Shown: one piece after another, positions 9,719 through 18,151 of the stretch | Numbering within the stretch: position 1 is the stretch's first letter | Layout of the letters: every line of letters begins with the position of its first letter | Source of the DNA: Streptomyces thermodiastaticus | Lineage (GTDB): Bacteria > Actinomycetota > Actinomycetes > Streptomycetales > Streptomycetaceae | DNA: 64,000 nucleotides | Assembly (NCBI RefSeq): GCF_014656135.1 | Contig: NZ_BNBV01000004.1 | Span: forward strand, 1-64,000 | Reading direction: 5' to 3' | Translations under genes and position numbers: made by a program | Notes under the pieces: model-generated | What the model saw: the letters and a program-made list of their open reading frames with translations, nothing else | Told to the model about the DNA's origin: nothing | Databases searched by the model: none

Positions 9719-12370
9719 GTGAGCGAGATACCAGCGAAGGCCACGGAGTCCGAGGACCCGTCGGACGGCGCGAGGAACACCGCGGGCGGCAGCGCCGAAC
9801 GGACGCCGCCCGCGGACACGATGTGGCAGAGCAGCCCGCCCGGCTCCATCTACGACTACATCAAGGCGGCGTCCTTCTCCATCGGCCCGGACGGGCTCGT
9901 CGACCAGTGGAGCCTGCGCGCCGAGCAGCTGTTCGGCATCCCCGCCGAGCGCGCCCTCGGCATGGACCCGATCGAGGCGTTCATCGACCCCGACCTGCGT
10001 GAACGCGGACAGCGCAAGATGGCCGAGATCCTCGACGGACGGGAGTGGACCGGGGTCGTCCCCTTCCGGTTCCCCGACCGCCCGTACGGCACCCGGAGCC
10101 CGCGCACCGACGGCACGCACCGCCCGAACCGCACCCGGCAGGGCCTGCGCGGACTGGCCGAGGTGTACGTCATGCCCACGCGCACCGCCGAAGGCGACCG
10201 CGGCGCCGTCTGCATCGTCGTCGACGTCCACACCCTGCGCAGCATCGAGACCGACCTCGCCGCCTCACAGGCGATTTTCGGTCAATCTCCGTTCGCCTTC
10301 CTGCTCATCGACACCGACCTGCGGATCCGCCGCGCCAACAAACGCTTCGCCTCCCTCTTCGGCGGCACCCCCGACGACCATCGCGGCAAGAGCGTCCACG
10401 ACTACCTGTCCCGCGCGGAGGGCGAGAGGGTCACCGCCATACTGCGCCGGGTCCTGCGCACCGGCGAGTCCATCACGGACATGAGCGTCACCGGCTTCGT
10501 GCCCGGCTCCGACGAACGCCGCCACTGGTCCGTCAACCTCTACCGGGTCCACAGCGGCAGCGGCCGGCCCATCGGCATCGCCTGGCTCGCCACCGACGTC
10601 ACCGCCCGCCGCGCCGCCGCCCGCGAGGCCGCCGCCGCACGCCGCAACCTGGCCCTCCTCAACGAGGCCGGCGCCCGCATCGGCAACTCCCTCGACCTGG
10701 AGACCACTGCCCGCGAACTGCTGGACGTCGTCGTCCCCGGCTTCTGCGACCTGGCCACCGTCGACCTCTACCAGGGCCTGCTCACCGGCGACGAGACCCC
10801 GCACGGACTCGCCGACGGCAGCGCCGAACTGCGCCGCGTCGCCTACGCCAGCGCCGTCGCCGGAGCACCCTTCGCCGCCACCGGCGAACCCGTCGAGGTG
10901 GGCTCCGTCCACCACTACCCCTTCCACTCCCGCTGCGCCCACGCCCTGCGCACCGCCCGCCCGCAGCTGGTGCCCGGCGAGGAAGGCGGCCTGGTGCAGC
11001 ACACCCTGGCCGTCCCGATGGTCGCCCACGACACCGTCGTCGGACTCGCCCAGTTCGCCCGCACCAAGGGCAGCGAACCCTTCGGCCAGCGCGACCGCGA
11101 CCTGGCCGTGGAACTCGCCGCCCGCGCCGCGGTGTGCATCGACAACGCCCGCCTGTACCGGCGCGAACACGAACGCGCGCTCATCCTGCAGCGCTCCCTG
11201 CTGCCGCCCGGCGACCCGGAGGCCTCCGGCCTGGACATCGCCTGCCGCTACCGGCCCGGCAACGCGGCCACCGGCCGGCCCAGCGAGGTCGGCGGCGACT
11301 GGTTCGACGTCATCGAACTCCCCGGCCACCGCACCGCCCTCGTCGTCGGCGACGTCATGGGCCGCGGCCTGCGCGCCGCGGTCGCGATGGGCGAACTGCG
11401 CACCGCCGTGCGCACCCTGGCCCAGCTCGACCTCGAACCCGCCGAGGTGCTCTCCCACCTCGACGAGATCGCCCGCGGCCTCGGCGCCCCCGGAGGCGTC
11501 CAGCAGGCCACCCGCGCCGCCCGCCGCCCCCGCGAGGCCGACCTGTCCGAGGTGTACCTCGCCACCTGCATCTACGCCGTCTACGACTCCGTCACCCGCC
11601 AGTGCACCTTCGCCAACGCCGGCCACCTCCCCCCGGTGCTCGTCGCACCCGGCGCACGGGCGAGGACACTCGACGTCCCGCCCGGCATGCCCCTCGGCGT
11701 GGGCGGCGAACCGTTCGAGGAAGTGACGGTCGAACTGCCCGAGGGCTCCCTGCTCGCCCTCTACACCGACGGCCTGGTCGAATCCCGCGACCACCCCCTC
11801 GACGAAGGCCTGCAGGCCTTCGTGGGCGCCCTCACCGACTCCGACCGCCCCCTGGAGGACGTCTGCGACCACGTCCTCAACACCCTCGGCAGCCACCACG
11901 GCGAGGACGACATCGCCCTGCTCATGGCCCGCGTCCAGGGCCTGCCCGCCGCGTCCGTCGGCGACTGGGTCCTGCCCCGCGAGCCCCGCAGCGTCGGCCG
12001 CGCCCGCGAACTGGCCCGCGGCAAGCTCCTCTCCTGGGACCTCGAACCCCTGGTGGACACCACAGAGCTCCTCGTCAGCGAACTGGTCACCAACGCCCTC
12101 CGCTACGGCGAGGGCGAGATCAGACTCCGCCTCCTGCTGGACCGCACCCTGGTCTGCGAGGTCTGGGACGCCGGCCTGGTCCAGCCCCGCCGCCGCCGTG
12201 CCCGCGACACCGACGAGGGCGGCCGCGGCCTGCAACTCGTCGGCCTGCTCAGCGCCGCCTGGGGCTCACGCCGCACCCCGCACGGCAAGACGGTCTGGTT
12301 CGAACTGCCCCTTCCCGACGGTGACACCCCGCTGGCGGATCCGGCGGAGGCGTTGCTGAACCTGTTCTGA
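9719..12370 (+). CDS. PAS-PAS-GAF-SpoIIE (PP2C) phosphatase with C-terminal HATPase
   Basis: An 883-residue cytosolic signalling protein. The order is a first PAS-like domain (about 45-175), a second PAS (about 185-300), GAF (about 310-485), a SpoIIE/RsbU PP2C phosphatase (about 490-738) and a GHKL ATPase (about 754-880). The phosphatase shows RSLLPPG, the metal site EVGGDWFDVIEL and the end DDIALLMARV. The ATPase shows LLVSELVTNALRYG and GGRGLQLVG. The GTG at 9719 has GGAGGGGA 9 bp upstream. The protein probably senses a ligand or redox signal and dephosphorylates an anti-anti-sigma factor, while its own kinase-like domain does the reverse, so one chain holds both arms of a partner switch. 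The second half of PAS1 has an Arg/Thr-rich insertion. No anti-anti-sigma gene is adjacent. Confidence 0.92.
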   Translation: MSEIPAKATESEDPSDGARNTAGGSAERTPPADTMWQSSPPGSIYDYIKAASFSIGPDGLVDQWSLRAEQLFGIPAERALGMDPIEAFIDPDLRERGQRKMAEILDGREWTGVVPFRFPDRPYGTRSPRTDGTHRPNRTRQGLRGLAEVYVMPTRTAEGDRGAVCIVVDVHTLRSIETDLAASQAIFGQSPFAFLLIDTDLRIRRANKRFASLFGGTPDDHRGKSVHDYLSRAEGERVTAILRRVLRTGESITDMSVTGFVPGSDERRHWSVNLYRVHSGSGRPIGIAWLATDVTARRAAAREAAAARRNLALLNEAGARIGNSLDLETTARELLDVVVPGFCDLATVDLYQGLLTGDETPHGLADGSAELRRVAYASAVAGAPFAATGEPVEVGSVHHYPFHSRCAHALRTARPQLVPGEEGGLVQHTLAVPMVAHDTVVGLAQFARTKGSEPFGQRDRDLAVELAARAAVCIDNARLYRREHERALILQRSLLPPGDPEASGLDIACRYRPGNAATGRPSEVGGDWFDVIELPGHRTALVVGDVMGRGLRAAVAMGELRTAVRTLAQLDLEPAEVLSHLDEIARGLGAPGGVQQATRAARRPREADLSEVYLATCIYAVYDSVTRQCTFANAGHLPPVLVAPGARARTLDVPPGMPLGVGGEPFEEVTVELPEGSLLALYTDGLVESRDHPLDEGLQAFVGALTDSDRPLEDVCDHVLNTLGSHHGEDDIALLMARVQGLPAASVGDWVLPREPRSVGRARELARGKLLSWDLEPLVDTTELLVSELVTNALRYGEGEIRLRLLLDRTLVCEVWDAGLVQPRRRRARDTDEGGRGLQLVGLLSAAWGSRRTPHGKTVWFELPLPDGDTPLADPAEALLNLF

Positions 12371-12373
12371 CAC

Positions 12374-12447
12374 GGCACCGCATCGCCCCCGTCCAGCGGC
12401 CACGTGTTCCGCACACGGCCGCCGGCCGGGGCGCGATGCGGTGTGCC
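12374..12447 (+). terminator. Long imperfect stem-loop after the phosphatase gene
   Basis: GGCACCGCATCGCCCC at 12374-12389 pairs imperfectly with 12428-12447, four bases beyond the stop codon. It also faces the minus-strand island and may act in both directions. Confidence 0.5.
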
Positions 12448-12516
12448 GGGCGACGGGCTGTGTGCTGCGTCAGCCACGAGGGAGCAGGGAGCCGCTGCCG
12501 CTTCCCCTTCCGCTCT

Positions 12517-12669
12517 TCAACGGTTCTCGCCGCCCTGCTCCTTGAGCGCGTCGATAAAGGCCCTGAAAGTGTCCGCAGGGAAGGTGAGAGTGGCTCGGGT
12601 GGGGGTCTTGGAGTCGCGGACGGCTGTGCGGGTGTCGAGGTGAGCGACCTCGACACATGCGTAAGCCAT
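12517..12669 (-). pseudogene. DUF397 fragment
   Basis: From ATG 12669 the frame reads MAYACVEVAHLDTRTAVRDSKTP and ends FRAFIDALKEQGGENR, 50 residues. This is the C-terminal two thirds of a DUF397 domain (CVEVA, AVRDSK, F-x-x-FI). The usual start of the domain, W-x-KSSYS, is missing, since the sequence directly upstream belongs to a SUKH-like remnant in another frame. DUF397 proteins normally pair with an XRE regulator, and none is here. It could still be translated, but the missing N-terminus suggests a relic. Confidence 0.65.
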
Positions 12670-12847
12670 AGGTCCGAATAAAATTCCTGGCCTCAAGGAA
12701 GATGGTTAGCGGGTATCCCCGCCGCTCGGCGTCTCTGAGTCGAAGGCTGATCATAGTGTCTGCTTCTTGGCCGATGTCGCGGCCGGGGAACCAGCCGTGT
12801 TTCGTCAACCATGCCGACATTTCTGGTGTCAGGTCATCGACGCTCAT
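12662..12847 (-). pseudogene. SUKH-like immunity protein remnant
   Basis: From ATG 12847 the frame encodes MSVDDLTPEMSAWLTKHGWFPGRDI, then GYPLTIFLEARNFIRTYGL. This resembles the N-terminal part of SUKH-3 immunity proteins (GW-x-PGR ... A-x-x-FL-x-x-GGL). Similarity stops at about 12662, exactly where the DUF397 fragment takes over in another frame. Only some 60 of about 150 residues remain. Its place beside the toxin relics supports the immunity reading; the family call rests on a short match. Confidence 0.45.
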
Positions 12848-13044
12848 TGTCGCCTCAATCTGTGTTACTTCCTGCGTGTGGCGAGAGTTACGCTTCGCTG
12901 CTTCAGTGAGCGTGTATGCCGAGCGCTGAAAGGACGTGCTCGCATGTGGCACATGGCGGGAGATAATCGTTGTGTGACAAGGTTGTGCCGTCTTTCCTTA
13001 TGCCGAGTTTCCCGTGAATGAGCCTTGTGTGCATGACGCCGCGA

Positions 13045-13478
13045 GCCCCATTGATCCAGCGGAACTTCACACAAATGCGTCAGGCCGTTGTGGTCGCGGC
13101 AAATGACGGCAAGTCAGAAGGCGGTGTGAGCCGGTTGCCGGCGCTTGCGTAGGTGCGCGGTCCGATGGCCGGCAGGGTGCGGACTTTGTGAACGATGCGG
13201 CACCGCACGGTGCCTTCGTTCGTGCTTGTCACCGCGTAGAGGGCGGAGTGGATTTGCATGGCGGTGACCACCGCCTCCCACGTCTCCGATTTGGCAGCTC
13301 GCGGATCTACGGCACAACGAGCATGGACATGGAGCATGGCTGTGTTCAGCACCAGGTCCATGGACTCGGGTGAACCTTCGAGGTCTTCGACATCCTCGAC
13401 CACGTAGCGTCCGAGAGCTTTGGCGTAGCCCTCGTCATCTGATCCTGGCGAGCTGTGACGTGGGATGGTAATGCTCAC
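13045..13478 (-). pseudogene. Truncated, frameshifted Imm49-type immunity gene (third copy)
   Basis: From GTG 13478 the frame reads MSITIPRHSSPGSDDEGYAKAL to GPRTYASAGNR, nearly identical to the immunity part of the gene at 16576-17436. A 2-bp insertion at about 13126 shifts the frame, after which CEVPLDQ appears in another frame at 13050-13075. Homology then ends. The C-terminal half of the protein is absent. The start lies 65 bp downstream of the stop of the intact immunity gene. Confidence 0.85.
13051..13472 (-). repeat. 420-bp direct repeat, copy A (with 17011-17430)
   Basis: By eye about 93-95% of bases match positions 17011-17430 in the same orientation. The main difference is a 2-bp insertion in this copy near 13126 (GGTGTGAGCC against GGTGAGCC). 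It covers the N-terminal half of an Imm49-type gene. Confidence 0.85.
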
Positions 13479-13543
13479 GGTCTATGAAACGACGGCAGTG
13501 ATTTCGATCACGAGGTACTCCGGCTGGTGTGTTTGTGGACCGT

Positions 13544-14395
13544 TCAGGTGGGGAACTCGCCGCACCAGTTGCGCTTGATGAGAACAGCGGGCAGGTAGTC
13601 GGATTCGCCTTCGATGGGCATGCCGGCGTCGTAGGCGATGCAGACCATGGCGAGTGGTCCGAGTGCCACGAGGCCGGTGGCGTGCAGTGCTCGGCTTTCC
13701 TCGCTCCAGTACTCCTTGTGCCACCGGAGGGCGTTGAGGAGTGCCTGGTTGAAACCGGCGTCGTCCTTCCGGATGAAGCGATGGAACAGTTCCATCGGCG
13801 GGTAGACGATCTTGCTCACGGCTTCCGGGTCGGCGACGGACCGCGGGTCGGTTGCGTCAACAGCGGCCACCAGCTTCCGGACGAGGTCCATGTCACCTCG
13901 CCAGTACGCCTGCAGGGTTTCAACCCAGGCGTACTGGTACTCCTCGAAACGCGACCCGTTCTCCCGGAGCAGGGACACAGGTACCCGGCACAGGGCGTTG
14001 ATACGGTCCTTCTCGCGGCATGCCACAGCCAGGTAAAGGGCGTTGATCCAGGTGGAAGGGTTGACGTACCACTGCGGCCCGGTCGCTTGCAGAGTACGGT
14101 CTTTGTGGGCAATGCGACATTGCACATGGGGTTCGGTCGTGGTCGCGGCAGCGAACACGGCAGAACCAACCTGCATGGCGGTCACCCACGCATCCCATGT
14201 GGGGAAGATCGCTGCCCTCGGATCCAGTAGGAAGTGCGAATGCGCCAAAATCAGGCAGGTTTGGAAAGCGTCGCCCAGTCCGGTGGAGGACTCTTCCAGT
14301 GCGTCGATCTCCTCTTGTGCGGTTTCTCGAAGAAGGGCGAGACCCTCTTCCGTGTTTTCTGTGGGAAATTGGTGGCGGGGGATGGTTGAAACCAA
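13544..14395 (-). CDS. Imm49-type immunity protein (intact copy)
   Basis: The 283-residue protein starts at ATG 14395, eleven bases after the toxin stop codon. It begins MVSTIPRHQFP and has the conserved blocks CRIAHKDRTLQATGPQWY, WINALYLAVACREKDR, VETLQAYWRGD, YPPMELFHRFIRKD and ALGPLAMVCIAYDAG. It ends YLPAVLIKRNWCGEFPT. This is the full length of the Streptomyces immunity 49 family as I know it. It should neutralise the nuclease-like tip encoded just upstream. It is about half identical to the other two copies in the island, so it belongs to a different toxin specificity. Base composition is less GC-rich than the backbone genes. Confidence 0.82.
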   Translation of the reverse strand: MVSTIPRHQFPTENTEEGLALLRETAQEEIDALEESSTGLGDAFQTCLILAHSHFLLDPRAAIFPTWDAWVTAMQVGSAVFAAATTTEPHVQCRIAHKDRTLQATGPQWYVNPSTWINALYLAVACREKDRINALCRVPVSLLRENGSRFEEYQYAWVETLQAYWRGDMDLVRKLVAAVDATDPRSVADPEAVSKIVYPPMELFHRFIRKDDAGFNQALLNALRWHKEYWSEESRALHATGLVALGPLAMVCIAYDAGMPIEGESDYLPAVLIKRNWCGEFPT

Positions 14396-14405
14396 CGCGG
14401 AGTCC

Positions 14406-16565
14406 TCAGAAAATCTTGAAATGCTTGAGTGTGGCTCCGGCGTACCGACCGGAATTTTCTGTTGCTTGAACGAGTACGTACTTCAAAGTTTTATTCGCTA
14501 GGGCTGCCTGTATCTCCCTCGCGTACTTGAGGTCCTGCGGAGAGTGTAGGCCCCGCGCCTTCATGTCAGCCAGGATGGCACGGACGTACTCGATGGTCCC
14601 TTGCTTCACCATGGTGCCGCTGTCCAAGGGCCCGTTGCCCTGCCGCCACTCCAGGCGTGCATGGGGAGCCTTCGCCTCGACGATGATGAGGTTGCCGTCT
14701 TCGTCCCGCCAGAGCTGGTCGAACTTCCTGGACTTGTTGGGGTTTCAGGGAGGTCTGTGATTCCAATGGCTCCGGAAAAGCCTCCTTCATCATGTGGTGG
14801 CGCGCTGCTTCCTCGCCGAGCTTCTCGCCGCGCTCGCTGTTATTCGAAACGCCTTCACCAACAACTTGATTGAGATGCTCTTGTGCTTGAGCCAGTGCGT
14901 GTGCGGTCTCGTCTGTTGGGTTGGCTTCGAAGGCTTTCTCCGCGTTGGTGAGCTGCATGCCTGCGAAGCGTTTGGCGGAAACTTTGTCCAGATGGGCGAG
15001 TGCGTTCGGGTCTACCGTGTCCCGGCCGCGCACCACGTCTTCGAGGTGGTACTGCTCCGGGTTCGCGTACGGTAGGTCGTCCGCGGTTATCCAGGTGCCG
15101 TCTGGTTTCTCGACCAGCTTGGGCAGGAGCTGGCCATCGACCAGTTCTTCGGCTTGGTTGCGCTTGCCCAGTCTCCACTTGTCGTAGTGCTCCGCGCGCC
15201 AGGCAGGATCCTCGTTGGCCAGCCGGACGTGTTCCCGCGTAATGGCTGCAGGTTCCTCGGGCGTGCGCTCGTCGGCGGGCTTCTGACGGGCAGCCTCGTA
15301 CTCCGCACGATGTTGGTCCGCTTCGCGGGCGTGCTGTGTGGTGCCGTGCCCACTGTGTGCCGCGTCGTCGCCGGCTCCGCTCGGGGTATCCAGCGCGGAT
15401 CCGCCCGTGGGCCGTTCGGAGCCATGGCCGGGCAGTGAGTCGTTTCCGCCGCTCGGCAGGTCGTGGCCGGGAGCGGTGTCGGTGGTGTGGCTTCCCGGAG
15501 CGGGATCGTCCGTTCTGGGGCCGGGAACGGTGTGTTCCGGTGTGCCAGCCGGGGTGTGCGTGTGTGTGTCGACGCTGTTGGTCGGCGTATCGGTGCTCAG
15601 GCGACTGCTCGGGAGATGGTCGGCTGTGCCGCCGGGGAGGTGGTCACCCAGGCTGCTGCTCGGCAGGTCGCCGCCGGCGTGGATGGTGGGGGTGGTCGGT
15701 ACGTCGTCGCCGATGCGGCCTAGGTCGCCGAGGTCGCTGCTCAGGTTGGTGCCGAGGCGGATGTGGTGGCCGGCCTGTTCGGCGGTGTGGACGCCCGCGG
15801 CGGCCATGGCGGGTGTTTGGCCGGGGTGGGTGTGTGCGGGGTGTTCGCGCCTGCGGCCGGGCTGCCGGACTCGGGCCGGGGTTTGTCGACGACGTCCACG
15901 GGTGCCTGGTCGGCGTGCTGGACGATGGTGCCCTGGTGGTCGAGCAGGTTGCCGTGCGGGTCCATGTACTGGGCCGGGGAGCCGTCGACGCTGGGCAGTT
16001 TGGTGGTGCCTTCGGGCAGCACGGGGACGTCGTGGGGCAGCTCGACGGTGCCGTTGGGCAGTTGGGTTGCGCCCTGCGGGATCGGGGAACCCTCCGGCAG
16101 GTGCACTGTGCCGTCGGGCAGGTGGACGGTGCCTTCGGGCAGGGTGATGGCGTTCTCCGGCAGCTGGGGAATCTTGATGTTGCCGACGCCCTTGAGGCCT
16201 TTGGCGATGTCGCCGATCTTCGACAGCCCCGCACCTGCGGCCTTGCCCACATAGGTCATGGGGTCGATGAAGTGGCCCGCCTTGCCGGCGAGCGAGATCG
16301 CGCGAGCGACCGCGCCGGCTTTGCCGGCGCCCGAGGCGGCACCGCCGGCGCCACCGGTGAAGACGGTGGTGAGGACGTTGAAGGTGACGGCGCCGGCGGC
16401 GCGGGCGGGGTTCTTGCTCCACTCGTCCCAGGCGACCAGGGCCTTGCCGGTCTGTTTCATCGCGGTGCGCGAGTCACGGATCCAGGAGGGCAGCTTGTCG
16501 TCGGGGAGGGTCCAGAACAACGCGGCGGTACCGGGCATCACCGACAACGCCAACCCGGTGGCCGG
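14406..16565 (-). pseudogene. 3' part of a polymorphic toxin gene with nuclease-like tip
   Basis: Reading from 16565, the sequence opens in the middle of a protein: GLALSVMPGTAALFWTLP, a hydrophobic Gly/Ala stretch, then IDPMTYVGKA. A stalk of LPEGTVHLPDGTVHLPEG units follows (about 16155-15990), then a Thr/His/Gly-rich linker with PSS, LPGG and TDTP motifs. Last is a C-terminal toxin domain (about 14830-14406) with FDQLWRDEDGNLIIVEAK, ending TLKHFKIF. Two frameshifts interrupt it: a base missing in a T-run at 15816-15818 and an extra base in the G-run at 14739-14742. They cancel each other, and no stop codon lies between, so sequencing error is possible. The N-terminal secretion part is lost, and the gene starts right after the stop of the preceding immunity gene. 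The D and E-x-K pattern suggests a PD-(D/E)XK-like nuclease; this is inference. Confidence 0.8.
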
Positions 16566-16575
16566 TCACACCAAC

Positions 16576-18033
16576 TCAGATCTCGAACTCGCCGAGCCAG
16601 CTGCGTTCGAGGAGGTGTTTGGGGAGGTAGTCGGTCTGGACGTCGATGGGGATGTTGCCGTCGTAGGCCAGACAGGCGATGGCCAGGGGAGCGAGTGCGA
16701 CCATACCGGACGGGCTGTCGGTTCGGTCTTGGTCGGCTGTCCAGTAGGCGTTGTGCAGGTGCACGGACTCTGCGAGGGCTTGGTTGAAGCCGGGTTCGTC
16801 GTGCTGGAGGAAGCGGTAGAAGAGGTTGATCGGGGGATAAAGGATGTGTTGCAGCAGGTCGCTGGGGGCGATGCGGGTGGTTTCGGGGTGGGAGCGGCGT
16901 AGTGCTTCTGTCAGGTGTTCCACCAGTCCGGGGCGCTGTAGCCAGTAGGCCTGCAAAGCCGCGACCCAGTGGTAGATGTACTCGTCGTATGTCCCATCGG
17001 GTGCCCGTAGTTGTTCCAGCGGTACTTCGCACAGGTGTGTCAGACGGTTCTGGTCGCGGCAGATGACGGCGAGCCAGAAGGCGGTGAGCCAGTTGCCGGC
17101 GCTTGCGTAGGTGCGCGGTCCGATGGCCGGCAGGGTGCGGACTTTGTGAGCGATGCGGCACCGCACGGTGCCTTCGTTCGTGCTGGTCACCGCGTAGAGG
17201 GCGGAGTAGATCTGCAGGGCGGTGACCACCGCCTCCCACGTCTCCAATCTGGCAGCTCGCGGATCTACGGCACAACGAGCATGGACATGGAGCACGGCTG
17301 TGTTCAATACCAGGTCCATGGACTCGGGTGAACCTTCGAGGTCTTCGACATCTTCGACCACGTAGCGTCCGAGAGCTTCGGCGTAGCCCTCGTCATCTGG
17401 TCCTGGCGAGCTGTGTCGAGGGATGGTGACTGTCACAAAGCGTTTCCCTTCGGGAGAAATGTCGAACTGGCGCATGTGGTAGCCAGTGTACCGACCTGTG
17501 TTCTTCTCGCCCTTGACGACTATGTAGTCCACTTTCCCTTGTTGCAGCGCCTTCCGGAGATTCCGCGCCAATTCCCTCTCGCGAGGGTTCTTCTTGCCGC
17601 GTTCCTCCATTTCGCGGATGATATCGAGGAAGTAACCCCTTGTCCCCTGGGACACCCGCCTGCCGTCCGGCAGGTTGCGAGCTCCCAAATCAGTGTCGAC
17701 GCTGCTCTTGGCTTCGACTACAACATAACCGCCGTCCTCGCGACGCCATACCTGGTCGAACTGGTCGTTTCCATTGAGCGGGCCGTCGAGAGGCTCCCGG
17801 ACAGCATTCGGATAGTGCTCTGGAATGACGTGATGTTCCGCTACGGGTTCACCAAAGGCCTCCGAAACGTCCCGCATGCGAACATGTGACTCGCGGTATG
17901 CGGCCTTGCTTTCGTGCACCTCCGCTTCTGTCTCCCATGTCGGGTGCTGCTCGTGGGCGTGAGATGCACTCCGCTGACCGTGTCGAGGCTCCGGTGGTCT
18001 CGTGCGGTGCTGTTCGACAAAGGTCAGACGCAC
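16576..18033 (-). CDS. Toxin-tip and Imm49-type immunity protein fused in one frame
   Basis: A continuous frame of 485 codons from GTG 18033. Residues 1-199 are a toxin tip: linker, then NGNDQFDQVWRREDGGYVVV, the pattern D93 ... E107-A-K109, VSQGTRGYFLDIIREMEERG, VDYIVVKGEKNTGRYTG and HMRQFDIS. Residues 200-485 are a complete Imm49-type immunity protein, VTVTIPRHSS to LLERSWLGEFEI. In the neighbouring cassette a stop codon separates tip and immunity gene; here the six codons PEGKRF bridge them. GTG 17436 has AGGG upstream and may give free immunity protein of 286 residues. No stalk or secretion region precedes residue 1, so the tip is an orphan cassette. The true 5' limit is uncertain, since residues 1-35 show no clear homology. 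Confidence 0.75.
   Translation of the reverse strand: MRLTFVEQHRTRPPEPRHGQRSASHAHEQHPTWETEAEVHESKAAYRESHVRMRDVSEAFGEPVAEHHVIPEHYPNAVREPLDGPLNGNDQFDQVWRREDGGYVVVEAKSSVDTDLGARNLPDGRRVSQGTRGYFLDIIREMEERGKKNPRERELARNLRKALQQGKVDYIVVKGEKNTGRYTGYHMRQFDISPEGKRFVTVTIPRHSSPGPDDEGYAEALGRYVVEDVEDLEGSPESMDLVLNTAVLHVHARCAVDPRAARLETWEAVVTALQIYSALYAVTSTNEGTVRCRIAHKVRTLPAIGPRTYASAGNWLTAFWLAVICRDQNRLTHLCEVPLEQLRAPDGTYDEYIYHWVAALQAYWLQRPGLVEHLTEALRRSHPETTRIAPSDLLQHILYPPINLFYRFLQHDEPGFNQALAESVHLHNAYWTADQDRTDSPSGMVALAPLAIACLAYDGNIPIDVQTDYLPKHLLERSWLGEFEI
17011..17430 (-). repeat. 420-bp direct repeat, copy B (with 13051-13472)
   Basis: Same orientation as copy A, 3.96 kb apart. It encodes residues 202 to about 340 of the fused gene, that is, the first half of the immunity domain. 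The region between the copies is what homologous recombination could delete or duplicate. Confidence 0.85.
17434..17451 (-). promoter_or_regulatory. Internal ribosome site and start for the immunity part
   Basis: On the minus strand GAAGGGAAAC precedes GTG (17436-17434) by about 8 bp. The GTG is at the same place as the ATG of the separate Imm49-type gene at 14395. This supports translation of immunity protein on its own from within the fused frame. Confidence 0.5.
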
Positions 18034-18151
18034 GGCTGGTGGCGCGGCCGGTGTTCACCATGCAGGCGGGGTCAGTTGTCTGTCCGCAGAGGGTGGCGGA
18101 GAACGGTGGTGACCAATGCGCCACTCCTGAGGGCAGTGGTCCAGCCGGTCG

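Noticed and set aside
13482..13724. An 80-codon minus-strand frame ending EYLVIEITAVVS
   Set aside because: It overlaps the C-terminal part of the intact immunity gene in another frame and shows no independent homology.
14566..16422. A single 618-codon frame in the toxin region taken as one gene
   Set aside because: Its first 200 codons are Arg/Pro-rich shadow of the stalk in the neighbouring frame, and its last 60 are shadow of the tip. The gene sequence switches frames at 15816-15818 and 14739-14742.
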